Under the pieces are notes generated by a model that was given only the letters and a program-made list of their open reading frames with translations, made no database searches and was not told the DNA's origin. Below are positions 18,754 to 27,575 of a DNA stretch of 64,000 nucleotides, piece by piece. The DNA is from Salisediminibacterium beveridgei (GTDB taxonomy: Bacteria > Bacillota > Bacilli > Bacillales > Salisediminibacteriaceae), in assembly GCF_001721685.1 (NCBI RefSeq), contig NZ_CP012502.1:2294001-2358000 (forward strand), written 5' to 3'. Every line of letters starts with the position of its first letter. The stretch's first letter is position 1. The position numbers were made by a program, and so were the translations under genes.

Positions 18754-19848
18754 ATGAAGTATGATTTCTCTTATTCATTCCCTGCAGTTCGAGGACTACA
18801 GGCAAAGCGCCAATACTATATTGCAATGTGTCCACTTAAATTAATCCCAAAATTGTTCTTATTTGATGAAGAAGAAATCCCTGTTGAATATCGCTCCCAA
18901 AGAGTTATTAACAGACGAAGAATACCTGAAATTTCAAATTATATACTTGAGAATCCTGATGATTATGTTTTCAGCTCCATCACAGCAAGCATTGATGGTG
19001 ACATGGAATTTATCAGCCAGGGAGAAGATGCTAATCAAAATGTAGGAATGCTAATGATAAGTATGGAGGCCAGATTTTTAATCAATGATGGACAGCACCG
19101 AAGAGCTGCGATTGAAGAGGCATTGAATATCAATCCGGAACTTGGCAATGAGACTATTTCAGTCGTTTTTTTTGAAGATCAAGGTTTACTGAGGAGCCAG
19201 CAGCTATTTTCAGATCTTAATAAGCACGCTGTAAATACAACTAAATCAATTGGCATATTATATGATTCAAGAGATCACTTGGCTACCATTACAAAAAATA
19301 TTATTCAAGAGAATGATGTTCTACGAAAATTAACTGATCTTGAGAGTTCTTCGCTCTCAAAATTCAGCCCCAAAGTATTTACTCTTAGTACGATCCATTC
19401 AACAAATAAGCGGATATTAGGAGTCAAAAAAAATGATACAATAGCATTTGATTCAGAAGAATTCCTGGTTTCATTCTGGGATGAACTGGTTCACTCTATT
19501 TCTGAGTGGAATGCAGTTCACAACAAAGAATTATCAGCCAGTGAATTAAGAAAGAATTACATTTGTTCCTATGGTATCGTCCTCGAAGCGATTGGAATGA
19601 TTGGTCATGAAATGTTCAAAGCCCGTCCTGATGATTGGAATAATAGATTAAAAGGATTAAATAAAATTGACTGGTCGAGAAACAATAGAACGCTTTGGTT
19701 AAATCGAGTTTATAATCAGAGTGGGAGAATCAATAAAAATCTCCATTCGATTAAACTAACCAAAAATCAGATAAAAAAAGAATTAGATCTCGAATTAAAT
19801 TATGATGAATTAGAAATGGAAGAGCAATTCCTTAAGGAGGAATATTAA
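18754..19848 (+). CDS. dndB: DNA phosphorothioation regulator DndB
   Basis: A 364-residue DGQHR-domain protein; the DGQHR motif is at residues 112-116 and is followed by a helical region. Members of this family act as transcriptional regulators of dnd genes and influence how often sites are modified. It opens the operon, with GGAGG upstream of the ATG, and is followed after one base by dndC, which has its own AAGGAGG inside the dndB end. The length is normal. Control of the divergent helicase/ATPase pair by DndB is possible, because they share the upstream region. Confidence 0.9.
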   Translation: MKYDFSYSFPAVRGLQAKRQYYIAMCPLKLIPKLFLFDEEEIPVEYRSQRVINRRRIPEISNYILENPDDYVFSSITASIDGDMEFISQGEDANQNVGMLMISMEARFLINDGQHRRAAIEEALNINPELGNETISVVFFEDQGLLRSQQLFSDLNKHAVNTTKSIGILYDSRDHLATITKNIIQENDVLRKLTDLESSSLSKFSPKVFTLSTIHSTNKRILGVKKNDTIAFDSEEFLVSFWDELVHSISEWNAVHNKELSASELRKNYICSYGIVLEAIGMIGHEMFKARPDDWNNRLKGLNKIDWSRNNRTLWLNRVYNQSGRINKNLHSIKLTKNQIKKELDLELNYDELEMEEQFLKEEY

Positions 19849-19849
19849 T

Positions 19850-21253
19850 ATGGATTTGATGTATTTCAAAGACAATAAAAAAGAAGATTTATATAAACAG
19901 ATTCAACAAATATACACTGCAGATGAACGGCCTTGGGTTATTGGATTTAGTGGAGGAAAAGACTCTACTGTCGTCGTCCAGGCTATATTCTACGCTCTTA
20001 AAGATCTTCCAAAGAATAAATTAACCAAACCCGTTTATGTCATTTCATCAGATACAATGGTGGAGAATCCTAAAATTATCAGCCACATCGAAACACAGCT
20101 GAATAATATGAAAAAAGCCGCCAACGATCTGAACATCCCCATTCATGTACAAAAAGTTATGCCTAATGTAAAAGATTCTTTTTGGGTTAATCTCATTGGT
20201 AAAGGATACCCTGCACCCCGTCAAAAATTCAGGTGGTGTACTGATCGACTTAAAATAGATCCTGCCAATGATTTCATTTTAAAAACCGTTTCGGAATTTG
20301 GTGAGGCAATCGTTGTTCTTGGTGTTCGGAAATCCGAAAGCTCAACTCGGGCTCAAGTCATGAACACGCACAAAATTGAAGGTAAGACACTCAGACGGCA
20401 TTCAAATTTACCTAATTCATATGTGTTTGCTCCGATTGAAGATTTTTCACTTGGTGACGTTTGGACATACCTACTGCAAGTACCGAACCCTTGGGGAAGC
20501 AACAATCATGACTTACTGTCCCTCTATGAAGACAGCAATTCAGGCGAGTGCCCACTTGTAATTGATCAATCCACTCCCAGCTGTGGTAACAGCCGCTTTG
20601 GCTGCTGGGTCTGTACTGTTGTATCAGAAGATAAATCACTCAGCGGATTTATTGACTCCGGAAAAAATCAAGAACAATCAAACGACTGGCTCATACCATT
20701 ACAACAATTCAGAAATTGGTTATCAGAGAACAGGGATATTCCTGAGAATCGTGAGAAAAAGCGCATGAATGGCATGGTTTATTTAGTCGGGGATGAAGAC
20801 AATCGAAGAAAAGGACTCGGACCTTACACATTGGAACACCGCCAGGAAATTCTTCAGTATTTATTACAAATTGAAAAAGAAATCCAGAACCCTGAAGACC
20901 CTTCATATGAACTCATTACAATCGATGAACTAAAGGAAATTCGCAGAATATGGTTTGAGAAGGGCGATTGGAACGATTCCTTACCGGATATATACAGAGA
21001 AGTATACGACACTGAGCCAGATTGGGAAATTGAACAAAGCGAATTCATGGACCCAAATGATATTAAAGAACTTAAATCACTTTGTGATTCAGAGGGTGTT
21101 GAATTTGAATTAATTCAAAAACTTGTAAACATTGAAAACAAACATTATGGCTATAAGAGAAGACACGGTGTACTAAAAGACATCAACCGTACGTTAAATG
21201 AAGAATGGATCCACTTTGATAAAATTCAAGGAGAAGACTATGCAGATAAATAA
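19850..21253 (+). CDS. dndC: DNA phosphorothioation sulfurtransferase DndC
   Basis: A 467-residue PAPS-reductase-like ATPase. The PP-loop SGGKDS is at residues 34-39. Four cysteines suited to a 4Fe-4S cluster are present: Cys130 in RWCTD and Cys245, Cys252, Cys255 in CGNSRFGCWVC. The family activates the DNA backbone with ATP and helps transfer the sulfur supplied by DndA. It sits between dndB and dndD, overlapping dndD by 14 bases, the canonical order. All expected catalytic features are intact. Confidence 0.93.
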   Translation: MDLMYFKDNKKEDLYKQIQQIYTADERPWVIGFSGGKDSTVVVQAIFYALKDLPKNKLTKPVYVISSDTMVENPKIISHIETQLNNMKKAANDLNIPIHVQKVMPNVKDSFWVNLIGKGYPAPRQKFRWCTDRLKIDPANDFILKTVSEFGEAIVVLGVRKSESSTRAQVMNTHKIEGKTLRRHSNLPNSYVFAPIEDFSLGDVWTYLLQVPNPWGSNNHDLLSLYEDSNSGECPLVIDQSTPSCGNSRFGCWVCTVVSEDKSLSGFIDSGKNQEQSNDWLIPLQQFRNWLSENRDIPENREKKRMNGMVYLVGDEDNRRKGLGPYTLEHRQEILQYLLQIEKEIQNPEDPSYELITIDELKEIRRIWFEKGDWNDSLPDIYREVYDTEPDWEIEQSEFMDPNDIKELKSLCDSEGVEFELIQKLVNIENKHYGYKRRHGVLKDINRTLNEEWIHFDKIQGEDYADK

Positions 21254-23288
21254 TATAACTCTTAAAAATTTTGGAATATACTATGGTGAAAATCAATTTG
21301 ATTTTGACAAATCTGAATCAGATCAGAATATTACCCTTATCGGGGGGAAAAACGGGTCAGGCAAAACTACTTTGCTGAGTGCGATTAAAATCGCACTCTA
21401 TGGCCCTCTTTTTTTGGGATATAAATCAGCCAATCAAGAATACCTCAACTATGTGGAAAGTAAAATGAATTCCTATGCTATAGAAGAAGGAAATACGAAC
21501 TCCAAAATCATTCTCAACTTTCAATTCAGAGACAAGGGTGAACTGATTAAATTTCGTATTGAACGATCTTGGAATTTAAATCATAACGGATTAAAGGAGA
21601 ATTATTTAGTCTATAGAAATAGTCAATTGCTTGGTTCTAGAGAAATCGAAGATTTTCTTCAATACTTGAAAAGGTATCTGCCTCCTACTTTATTTGATTT
21701 CTTCTTCTTCGATGGAGAAAGAGTTCACCAATATGTTCTGGACAGTAAATTCGAAGAAAATATAAAAGAAGCATTTATGACTCTTTTTAATCTTGATTTA
21801 TTCGAAAATCTGAACAGTGATCTCCATAAGTATTTACGTCAAGAAAATATTTTTAAATCATTAACAGATGAACAACGAAAATATACTTCTCTGGACATGG
21901 AAATCGAAGCGAAAAAACAATCAATTCGATCCCTTGAGAATCGAGTATCAGAACTTAAAAATGAAAGAAAGAATATTAATGTAATGATGGAAGAACTGGA
22001 ACAGGAATTCTCTGCTCACGGTGGAATCGTTGCTGAAGAAAGACAAACATTAACCCAAAAAATTGCAGAATATGAACTGAAGAAAAAAGAGCTTTCCGAA
22101 AGTATTAAATCAGATGCAGCTCATATTATCCCTCTCAAATTAGTTGAAAAATTATTACAAAAAACCCAAAATCAAGTCTCGCAAGAAGAAGAAGTGGAAA
22201 AATTTAATAAACTTCAGTCTGATATTTCCGAGGAAAATATCCACCGGATGATTAAATCTTTAACACCTACATTCTCAATTGAGAACGAAAACTCTGAAAA
22301 CCCTGAAAAAGAACTAGCTAATGCACTTTCTAAAGAATTTAATCAGTCATTAAAGCCAAAAGGAATGAACATAGATTCTTTCAAGCCTATTCACAATATG
22401 AACAAAGAACAAAAAGAAGCCCTTCATGAATGGTTGAAAAAAGTAAATCAATTTGATGGTAATTCAGTTAAAGAAAGATTCAATGACATTTCCAAATATA
22501 TTAATGAAATCTATGAAACTAGAAAAAATATCGAACATAGCATTGAAGACCAGTCATTAAAAGACATTATGCATAAGATTAACGAAAACACCAAGAAGGT
22601 CGAACAAATTAATTACGAGATCACTGGCAATGAAGAGAAGATCCGTAATGGGAAACAACATCTGAATGAATTAACTTATGAAATCGAAAAAATTTCTAAG
22701 AAAGTGCATCAGGCTAAGAAGGATGAAAATATATTTGAAGTAACTCAAAAAATAAATACGGTTCTATCAAAATACAAACAAAATCAAGTGGAAAAATATC
22801 TTGATTCAGTTGAAAAGTACTTCTTACAAATGTTCAATTCGCTTATGAGAAAAGGCCAATTTCTAGAATCTTTTAAAATTGATCCAAATTCATTTAACAT
22901 TAAAATGAAAAATCATACAGGTAACTCGATATTCAAACACTCATTTTCAGCTGGTGAAACGCAATTATTCTTTCTGACACTTTTGTGGTCACTGTTGAAA
23001 GCTTCAGGTCAAAAAATACCACTTGTCCTGGATACTTTATTTGCACGTTTAGATAAAACACATAAAGAAAATCTCATAAATATTTTCCTACCCGTAGCCA
23101 GCGAGCAAGTAATTATTCTGTCTACAGATACTGAAATAGATGAATATTATCACGAAATGCTTAAACCTTATGTAAAAGATGAATACTCACTAATTTATAA
23201 TCGTACAACAAACGATGTAAGTATAGTTAATGATTATATTATTGAGAGAGGCGGGGATTATCATGTTATTTCGACTAAAAACAGCTGA
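21240..23288 (+). CDS. dndD: DNA phosphorothioation ATPase DndD
   Basis: A 682-residue SMC/Rad50-like ATPase. Walker A GGKNGSGKT is at residues 35-43, a long coiled-coil region fills about 190-540, and the C-terminal lobe has the ABC signature FSAGETQ, Walker B PLVLDTLFARLD and the STDTEID end motif. DndD is thought to use ATP hydrolysis to open or nick DNA for sulfur insertion. The ATG at 21240 is preferred over an upstream frame extension because AAGGAG precedes it. It overlaps dndC by 14 bases and dndE by 26 bases. Confidence 0.92.
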   Translation: MQINNITLKNFGIYYGENQFDFDKSESDQNITLIGGKNGSGKTTLLSAIKIALYGPLFLGYKSANQEYLNYVESKMNSYAIEEGNTNSKIILNFQFRDKGELIKFRIERSWNLNHNGLKENYLVYRNSQLLGSREIEDFLQYLKRYLPPTLFDFFFFDGERVHQYVLDSKFEENIKEAFMTLFNLDLFENLNSDLHKYLRQENIFKSLTDEQRKYTSLDMEIEAKKQSIRSLENRVSELKNERKNINVMMEELEQEFSAHGGIVAEERQTLTQKIAEYELKKKELSESIKSDAAHIIPLKLVEKLLQKTQNQVSQEEEVEKFNKLQSDISEENIHRMIKSLTPTFSIENENSENPEKELANALSKEFNQSLKPKGMNIDSFKPIHNMNKEQKEALHEWLKKVNQFDGNSVKERFNDISKYINEIYETRKNIEHSIEDQSLKDIMHKINENTKKVEQINYEITGNEEKIRNGKQHLNELTYEIEKISKKVHQAKKDENIFEVTQKINTVLSKYKQNQVEKYLDSVEKYFLQMFNSLMRKGQFLESFKIDPNSFNIKMKNHTGNSIFKHSFSAGETQLFFLTLLWSLLKASGQKIPLVLDTLFARLDKTHKENLINIFLPVASEQVIILSTDTEIDEYYHEMLKPYVKDEYSLIYNRTTNDVSIVNDYIIERGGDYHVISTKNS

Positions 23289-23652
23289 AAGAACCCAAAT
23301 GATACTCGAAAATTTATATAGCAGTACTCATTTGACTCCAAATATACTCTCGCGAATTGCTATCTCCCTCTCCTTACTGGACGAAAATACAGATATAGAA
23401 AATATGAACTATGATAGCCGCGGAATTGAATTTAACAGAAATACCTTAACTGGGGATTTGGATTTCATTTATAAATCATTGATTTCTCAGTCGTTACAAA
23501 GAGAAATTACTGACGAAGAATATTTCCCCACATTGATCAAAAAACATCTTGATCGTGGAGCGCGCTTACTGGAAAATGAATATAAATATTCAGGGAACTA
23601 CGAAAAATTCCTTAGCTCAATTGCGAGCTTGGATATTGAGGTGTTGAGATGA
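23263..23652 (+). CDS. dndE: DNA phosphorothioation protein DndE
   Basis: A 129-residue small helical protein. It has the RTQMILENLYSSTHLTPNIL start and a GDLDFIYKSLISQ helix that fits DndE, a compact tetrameric protein that binds nicked DNA. The start at 23263 is preceded by GAGAGGCGGGG; a start 33 bases earlier is less likely. It overlaps dndD upstream and dndA downstream (4 bases, ATGA), so the genes are tightly coupled. Confidence 0.9.
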   Translation: MLFRLKTAERTQMILENLYSSTHLTPNILSRIAISLSLLDENTDIENMNYDSRGIEFNRNTLTGDLDFIYKSLISQSLQREITDEEYFPTLIKKHLDRGARLLENEYKYSGNYEKFLSSIASLDIEVLR

Positions 23653-24800
23653 TTTATTTCGATAACAGTTCCACTACCCCCCTTCATCCAGAGGTCAAAG
23701 AAGCGATGTGGCCTTATATAAATGAGGAATTTGGCAATCCATCTTCTAAATATTATACGCTCGCTGAGAACGCTAAAAACGCTGTTGAAGAATCCAGACA
23801 ACAAATCAGTTCGTTAATTGGTTCTCAGTCATCGGAGATTATTTTCACCAGTTGTTCTACAGAAAGCAATAATTTCATATTAAAAGGAATAGCTAATGAT
23901 CACCAAAAAACAGGCCGACATATCATTACAAGTAAAGTTGAGCATAAATCCGTATTGGATACTTGTGAATACCTCAATAATAATGGCTTCGAAGTAGAAT
24001 ATCTGGATGTTAATGAATTCGGCCAGGTTAGCTCTGATACACTAGTCAGCTCAATTAGAGAGGATACCATTCTCGTTTCACTCATTTGGGGAAATAATGA
24101 AATTGGTTCTCTGAATGATATTGAGGAGCTGGCTAAATGCACAAAAAAAAATAACCCCAACACTTTTTTTCATACGGATGCAACTCAAGTTCTTGGCAAG
24201 GTATCGGTTGATTTGAATAAATCAGGTAATATCGATTTCTTATCCGGCTCCGGTCATAAACTCTTCGGTCCAAAAGGAATTGGAATATGCTACATCAAAA
24301 AGCAACCTGAAGGTCATCGTACAAAGATCACCCCCCTGCTGCATGGGGGTGACCAAGAGTTTGGCTATCGTGCGGGTACATTAAGTGTCCATAACATAGT
24401 AGGTATGGGCAAAGCATCCGAAATTGCTAAAAAAGAAATGAAGCAGAATAATGAATTTCTTTCAAAATTAGATATTCAAATCAAAGACAGCCTAACCAAG
24501 CAATTTGATCACATAACATTTAATACACCTGATGAAAACAAAATACCTGGCGTGCTAAACTTCACGATTCCCGGTGCAAATAATGAATTAATTATTCGTG
24601 CCCTGAAAAATGATTTTGCCATTTCCACCGGTTCAGCTTGCTCTTTAAACGAACCGTCTTACGTTCTAAGTGCAATTGGTTTAAATGCTGTTCAGGTTAG
24701 TAATTCATTTAGAATATCACTGTCTAAGTTTAATAAGACAGACGAAATTAATCAATTCATCAGTAAAATGGATAAAACAATTAATATGTATTCAATTTGA
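23649..24800 (+). CDS. dndA: Cysteine desulfurase DndA
   Basis: A 383-residue class V aminotransferase-fold enzyme that depends on pyridoxal phosphate. The PLP lysine is Lys204 in SGSGHKLFG and the persulfide-carrying cysteine is Cys331 in TGSACSL. It removes sulfur from L-cysteine and passes it to DndC. Many dnd clusters lack dndA and borrow IscS; here it is present as the fifth gene. A strong terminator follows at 24816-24849, so the core operon ends here. Confidence 0.9.
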   Translation: MIYFDNSSTTPLHPEVKEAMWPYINEEFGNPSSKYYTLAENAKNAVEESRQQISSLIGSQSSEIIFTSCSTESNNFILKGIANDHQKTGRHIITSKVEHKSVLDTCEYLNNNGFEVEYLDVNEFGQVSSDTLVSSIREDTILVSLIWGNNEIGSLNDIEELAKCTKKNNPNTFFHTDATQVLGKVSVDLNKSGNIDFLSGSGHKLFGPKGIGICYIKKQPEGHRTKITPLLHGGDQEFGYRAGTLSVHNIVGMGKASEIAKKEMKQNNEFLSKLDIQIKDSLTKQFDHITFNTPDENKIPGVLNFTIPGANNELIIRALKNDFAISTGSACSLNEPSYVLSAIGLNAVQVSNSFRISLSKFNKTDEINQFISKMDKTINMYSI

Positions 24801-24815
24801 TATATGTTTAATTAT

Positions 24816-24849
24816 AAAGTTGAGATTAATAATTATTAATCTCAACTTT
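24816..24849 (+). terminator. Terminator after dndA
   Basis: A perfect 17-bp inverted repeat (24816-24832 with 24833-24849), essentially without loop, beginning AAAGTTGAG and ending in CAACTTTT. It can act in both orientations. It separates the core dnd genes from the additional small-protein/dndD-like module. Confidence 0.75.
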
Positions 24850-24948
24850 TACTGTATATTAACAAATATCTCTATGTTGTAATTAATAAATGTAGTAAAA
24901 TAATGGTATGATTCCGCATTGTTCAAAATCATTTAAAGAGGTGTTTGA

Positions 24949-25134
24949 ATGATGAATCCAAAAGAAAAAGAAATCTTAAAAAAAGTAGCTCAGAAACATA
25001 ATATCCCCGAGAGTGTATTTGAGAAGATCTTGACTGAGGGTCAAAAATTATCATATAGCGATAAAAGTAATAGAGTCAGACAGGATGAGTTACTGAAAGA
25101 AATCACTTTTTATTTTAATAACTCAGAATGGTGA
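24949..25134 (+). CDS. Small Dnd-associated protein
   Basis: A 61-residue acidic/basic helical protein (EKEILKKVAQKHNIPESVFEKIL segment). It resembles short proteins seen beside DNA modification genes. An ATG at 24949, or the next codon at 24952, follows GAGGTG. It ends one base before the second DndD-like gene, whose ribosome binding site overlaps its stop, so it is part of that three-gene unit. It has no enzymatic motif and may be an adaptor or DNA-binding partner. Confidence 0.65.
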   Translation: MMNPKEKEILKKVAQKHNIPESVFEKILTEGQKLSYSDKSNRVRQDELLKEITFYFNNSEW

Positions 25135-25144
25135 GGTGCTCAAT

Positions 25145-27154
25145 TTGAAATTTAAATACATACAATTCAACAATTTCAAAACATTCTATGGAAATCAAAT
25201 GATTGATTTATACATTCCTGAAAGTTCAACATCACGATCAAATCCAAACATTATTTTAATCGGTGGTCTAAACGGGGCTGGTAAAACAACGATTTTAAAA
25301 GCTATTCATTTCGCACTCTTCGGTAAACGCGAGATGTCTTCAAGTGATTATGAAAGAATTTTCGCCAATGTTCTAAACAATCAATATGCAAGTGAAGGCG
25401 GTCGCGAAGCTTCTGTTACACTTTCTTTAGAAACTGATAACTATGATACACTTGAAATCAAAGTTATCTGGCAATTTGACAAAAATAAAAAACTGATCCA
25501 CGAAGACCGGCAGATTAAGTATTATAAAGCTGGTTCAAATTTTGCTACCTCTCAGAGAGTTGAGGACCCCAAATCTTATGAAAGAATGATTGACAAATTA
25601 ATCCCAATTCATGCTGCTCCATTTTTCATTTTTGATGGTGAAGAATTGAAAGATATAATCATCCGTCAAAAAAGGTCTGGATTAAAGGAGTCAATCGATA
25701 GAATAACTGGTATAACAATGTACAATCGATACCTCAATGATTTACAACAAATTCAAAGTAACCTTCAAAGTGATCTATCAAAAACAACCAGTCTGCGAGA
25801 GACTGAAAGAAATCAAACGAGAGTCAATGAGATAGATAATGAATTGAAAAAAATCTCAGAAGATATAAAATATTATTCGGATAAAAAAACAATTGTTTAT
25901 AATAAACGACAAAGAACAAGAGAAGAAATCGATAACAAATTAAAGAACAATCAAAATTCGAGAGATGAACTTATAAACGAGCGAAATATAATTGAATCTA
26001 AGATTACGAATATCGAATCTGATTACATTAAAAATATGATCCCTCATCTGCCAGAACTCCTTTTGGCTGATAAAATCAAAATACTGCAAGAAAGACTATA
26101 CAAAGAAAGAGAATACAATAAACACATACTCCGTAGAGAGACATCTTTAGAACCTTACTATAAATTTATGAATCAGCTGTTCAACGAAGATATATCACCA
26201 CCACTCACCGATGTTCAAAAAAATAAAATCAAGAACTTAGGTGAACAAATTTGGCTAAAAGATTCATCACAAAATCAAGAATATCCATTAGAAGGTCCAA
26301 TAAGACACCAACTTTCAGATCAAGATATCAATATGATTCGAAATATCAGTTTCCAAAATACAGAACAATTTAAAACAAACATAAAAAATATGAAGGAGTT
26401 ACAAGAACAGTTAATTACAATTAAAGAGCGAATTGAAAATGCACCTGGTGCACAAGATATTTCAAAAGAACAAGCAGAAGCTGAACGCTTAGCTCTTTTA
26501 AATCGGGATTTAGAGAGAAAAATCAAAAGCATCTATAGCAAAAAAGATAAACTTGATGATGAGAAGCGAAGACTTAACAGGAAAATCACAGATGCGATCA
26601 ATAAAGGTTCAAATGCTTCAAAACTGCACGATCAGTATAACAGCGTAACTAAATTAATTGCTGCAAGTGATGAATTTATCACAAAATTAAGAGAGCATAA
26701 ATCAGAGACAATCAGCTCTGAGTTTGCCCAAATGCTAAATACACTGTTTCGAAAGAAAGATGAATTCGGTGATGTTTTTTTTGATATTAATGACTATCAA
26801 ATTAAAATACACAGTTCTACCGGTCAGCTATTATCCATTACTGATCGTTCTGCCGGAGAAATGCAAATGATATCTTCTGCCTTTATATGGGCCCTTACAA
26901 AAGCATCGAATTTAAAACTTCCAATGGTTATCGATACCCCACTCGGCCGCTTGGACAGTTATCACAGAAACGAATTGATCCATAATTACTACAAGAATTT
27001 AAGCGATCAGGTAATTATTCTTTCAACAGATACAGAAATCACAAAAGAATATATCGATTTTATGAAGGAACATTCGTATAAACAATATTTATTAGAATAC
27101 AATGAAGAAAAAAAATATACACTGGTACGAGCTGACTACTTCAGTTTCGTTTAA
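25145..27154 (+). CDS. Second DndD-like SMC-type ATPase
   Basis: A 669-residue paralogue of DndD. Walker A GGLNGAGKT lies at about residues 40-48, a coiled-coil region fills the middle, and the C-terminal lobe has the signature RSAGEMQ, Walker B PMVIDTPLGRLD and the same ILSTDTEI end seen in the first DndD. I choose a TTG at 25145, because GAGGTG sits six bases upstream; a GTG at 25136 is the alternative but has no such site. It is flanked by a small protein and a DndE-like protein, so the unit repeats the dndD-dndE order without dndC or dndA. Confidence 0.8.
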   Translation: MKFKYIQFNNFKTFYGNQMIDLYIPESSTSRSNPNIILIGGLNGAGKTTILKAIHFALFGKREMSSSDYERIFANVLNNQYASEGGREASVTLSLETDNYDTLEIKVIWQFDKNKKLIHEDRQIKYYKAGSNFATSQRVEDPKSYERMIDKLIPIHAAPFFIFDGEELKDIIIRQKRSGLKESIDRITGITMYNRYLNDLQQIQSNLQSDLSKTTSLRETERNQTRVNEIDNELKKISEDIKYYSDKKTIVYNKRQRTREEIDNKLKNNQNSRDELINERNIIESKITNIESDYIKNMIPHLPELLLADKIKILQERLYKEREYNKHILRRETSLEPYYKFMNQLFNEDISPPLTDVQKNKIKNLGEQIWLKDSSQNQEYPLEGPIRHQLSDQDINMIRNISFQNTEQFKTNIKNMKELQEQLITIKERIENAPGAQDISKEQAEAERLALLNRDLERKIKSIYSKKDKLDDEKRRLNRKITDAINKGSNASKLHDQYNSVTKLIAASDEFITKLREHKSETISSEFAQMLNTLFRKKDEFGDVFFDINDYQIKIHSSTGQLLSITDRSAGEMQMISSAFIWALTKASNLKLPMVIDTPLGRLDSYHRNELIHNYYKNLSDQVIILSTDTEITKEYIDFMKEHSYKQYLLEYNEEKKYTLVRADYFSFV

Positions 27155-27169
27155 AGGCAGGTGAAAAAT

Positions 27170-27553
27170 ATGGGTACACCTCGGATGCATATAAATTACG
27201 ATGCATATGAAGTGATCAACGATCTTAAAAATCACTTGAATTGTGAAAGACCCCAAGCAATAGAAATCGCATTTGCAAAAGGAATGTCATCTCCAGAAAA
27301 TGATTTTTCTTCAACAAATAAAAGTAACTCAAAGAAATGGGAGGTCCCTGTGAATATAATTAAAGGCGACAAATATACTTTATACAAGGCGCTGATTATT
27401 GAAGAACTGAAGGAAGATTCATTGACCGAGGACGAATTAAAAAATCAATTTGTGTATTTCATCGAAAAAGGTGCAGCAATTATAAAATTAGAATTAAATC
27501 GTCTTAATGATTTAACCGATTATCGAATAGCAATTTTAAACCAGGATCGTTGA
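27170..27553 (+). CDS. Second DndE-like protein
   Basis: A 127-residue protein. Its body, with IIKGDKYTLYKALIIEEL and later ELKNQFVYFIEKGAAI, lines up by eye with the GDLDFIYKSLISQSL and LIKKHLDRGARLL parts of the DndE at 23263. The N-terminus is a different short helical segment. The start at 27170 has AGGTG upstream. It likely partners the second DndD as DndE partners DndD. Its stop falls inside the convergent terminator with dptH. Confidence 0.7.
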   Translation: MGTPRMHINYDAYEVINDLKNHLNCERPQAIEIAFAKGMSSPENDFSSTNKSNSKKWEVPVNIIKGDKYTLYKALIIEELKEDSLTEDELKNQFVYFIEKGAAIIKLELNRLNDLTDYRIAILNQDR

Positions 27554-27571
27554 AATCAACGATCCTGGTTT
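27538..27571. terminator. Bidirectional terminator between dnd and dpt operons
   Basis: A perfect 16-bp inverted repeat (27538-27553 with 27556-27571) with A/T at the edges. It contains the stop codon of the DndE-like gene and lies five bases from the dptH stop codon. It ends two convergent operons. Confidence 0.8.
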
Positions 27572-27575
27572 AATT

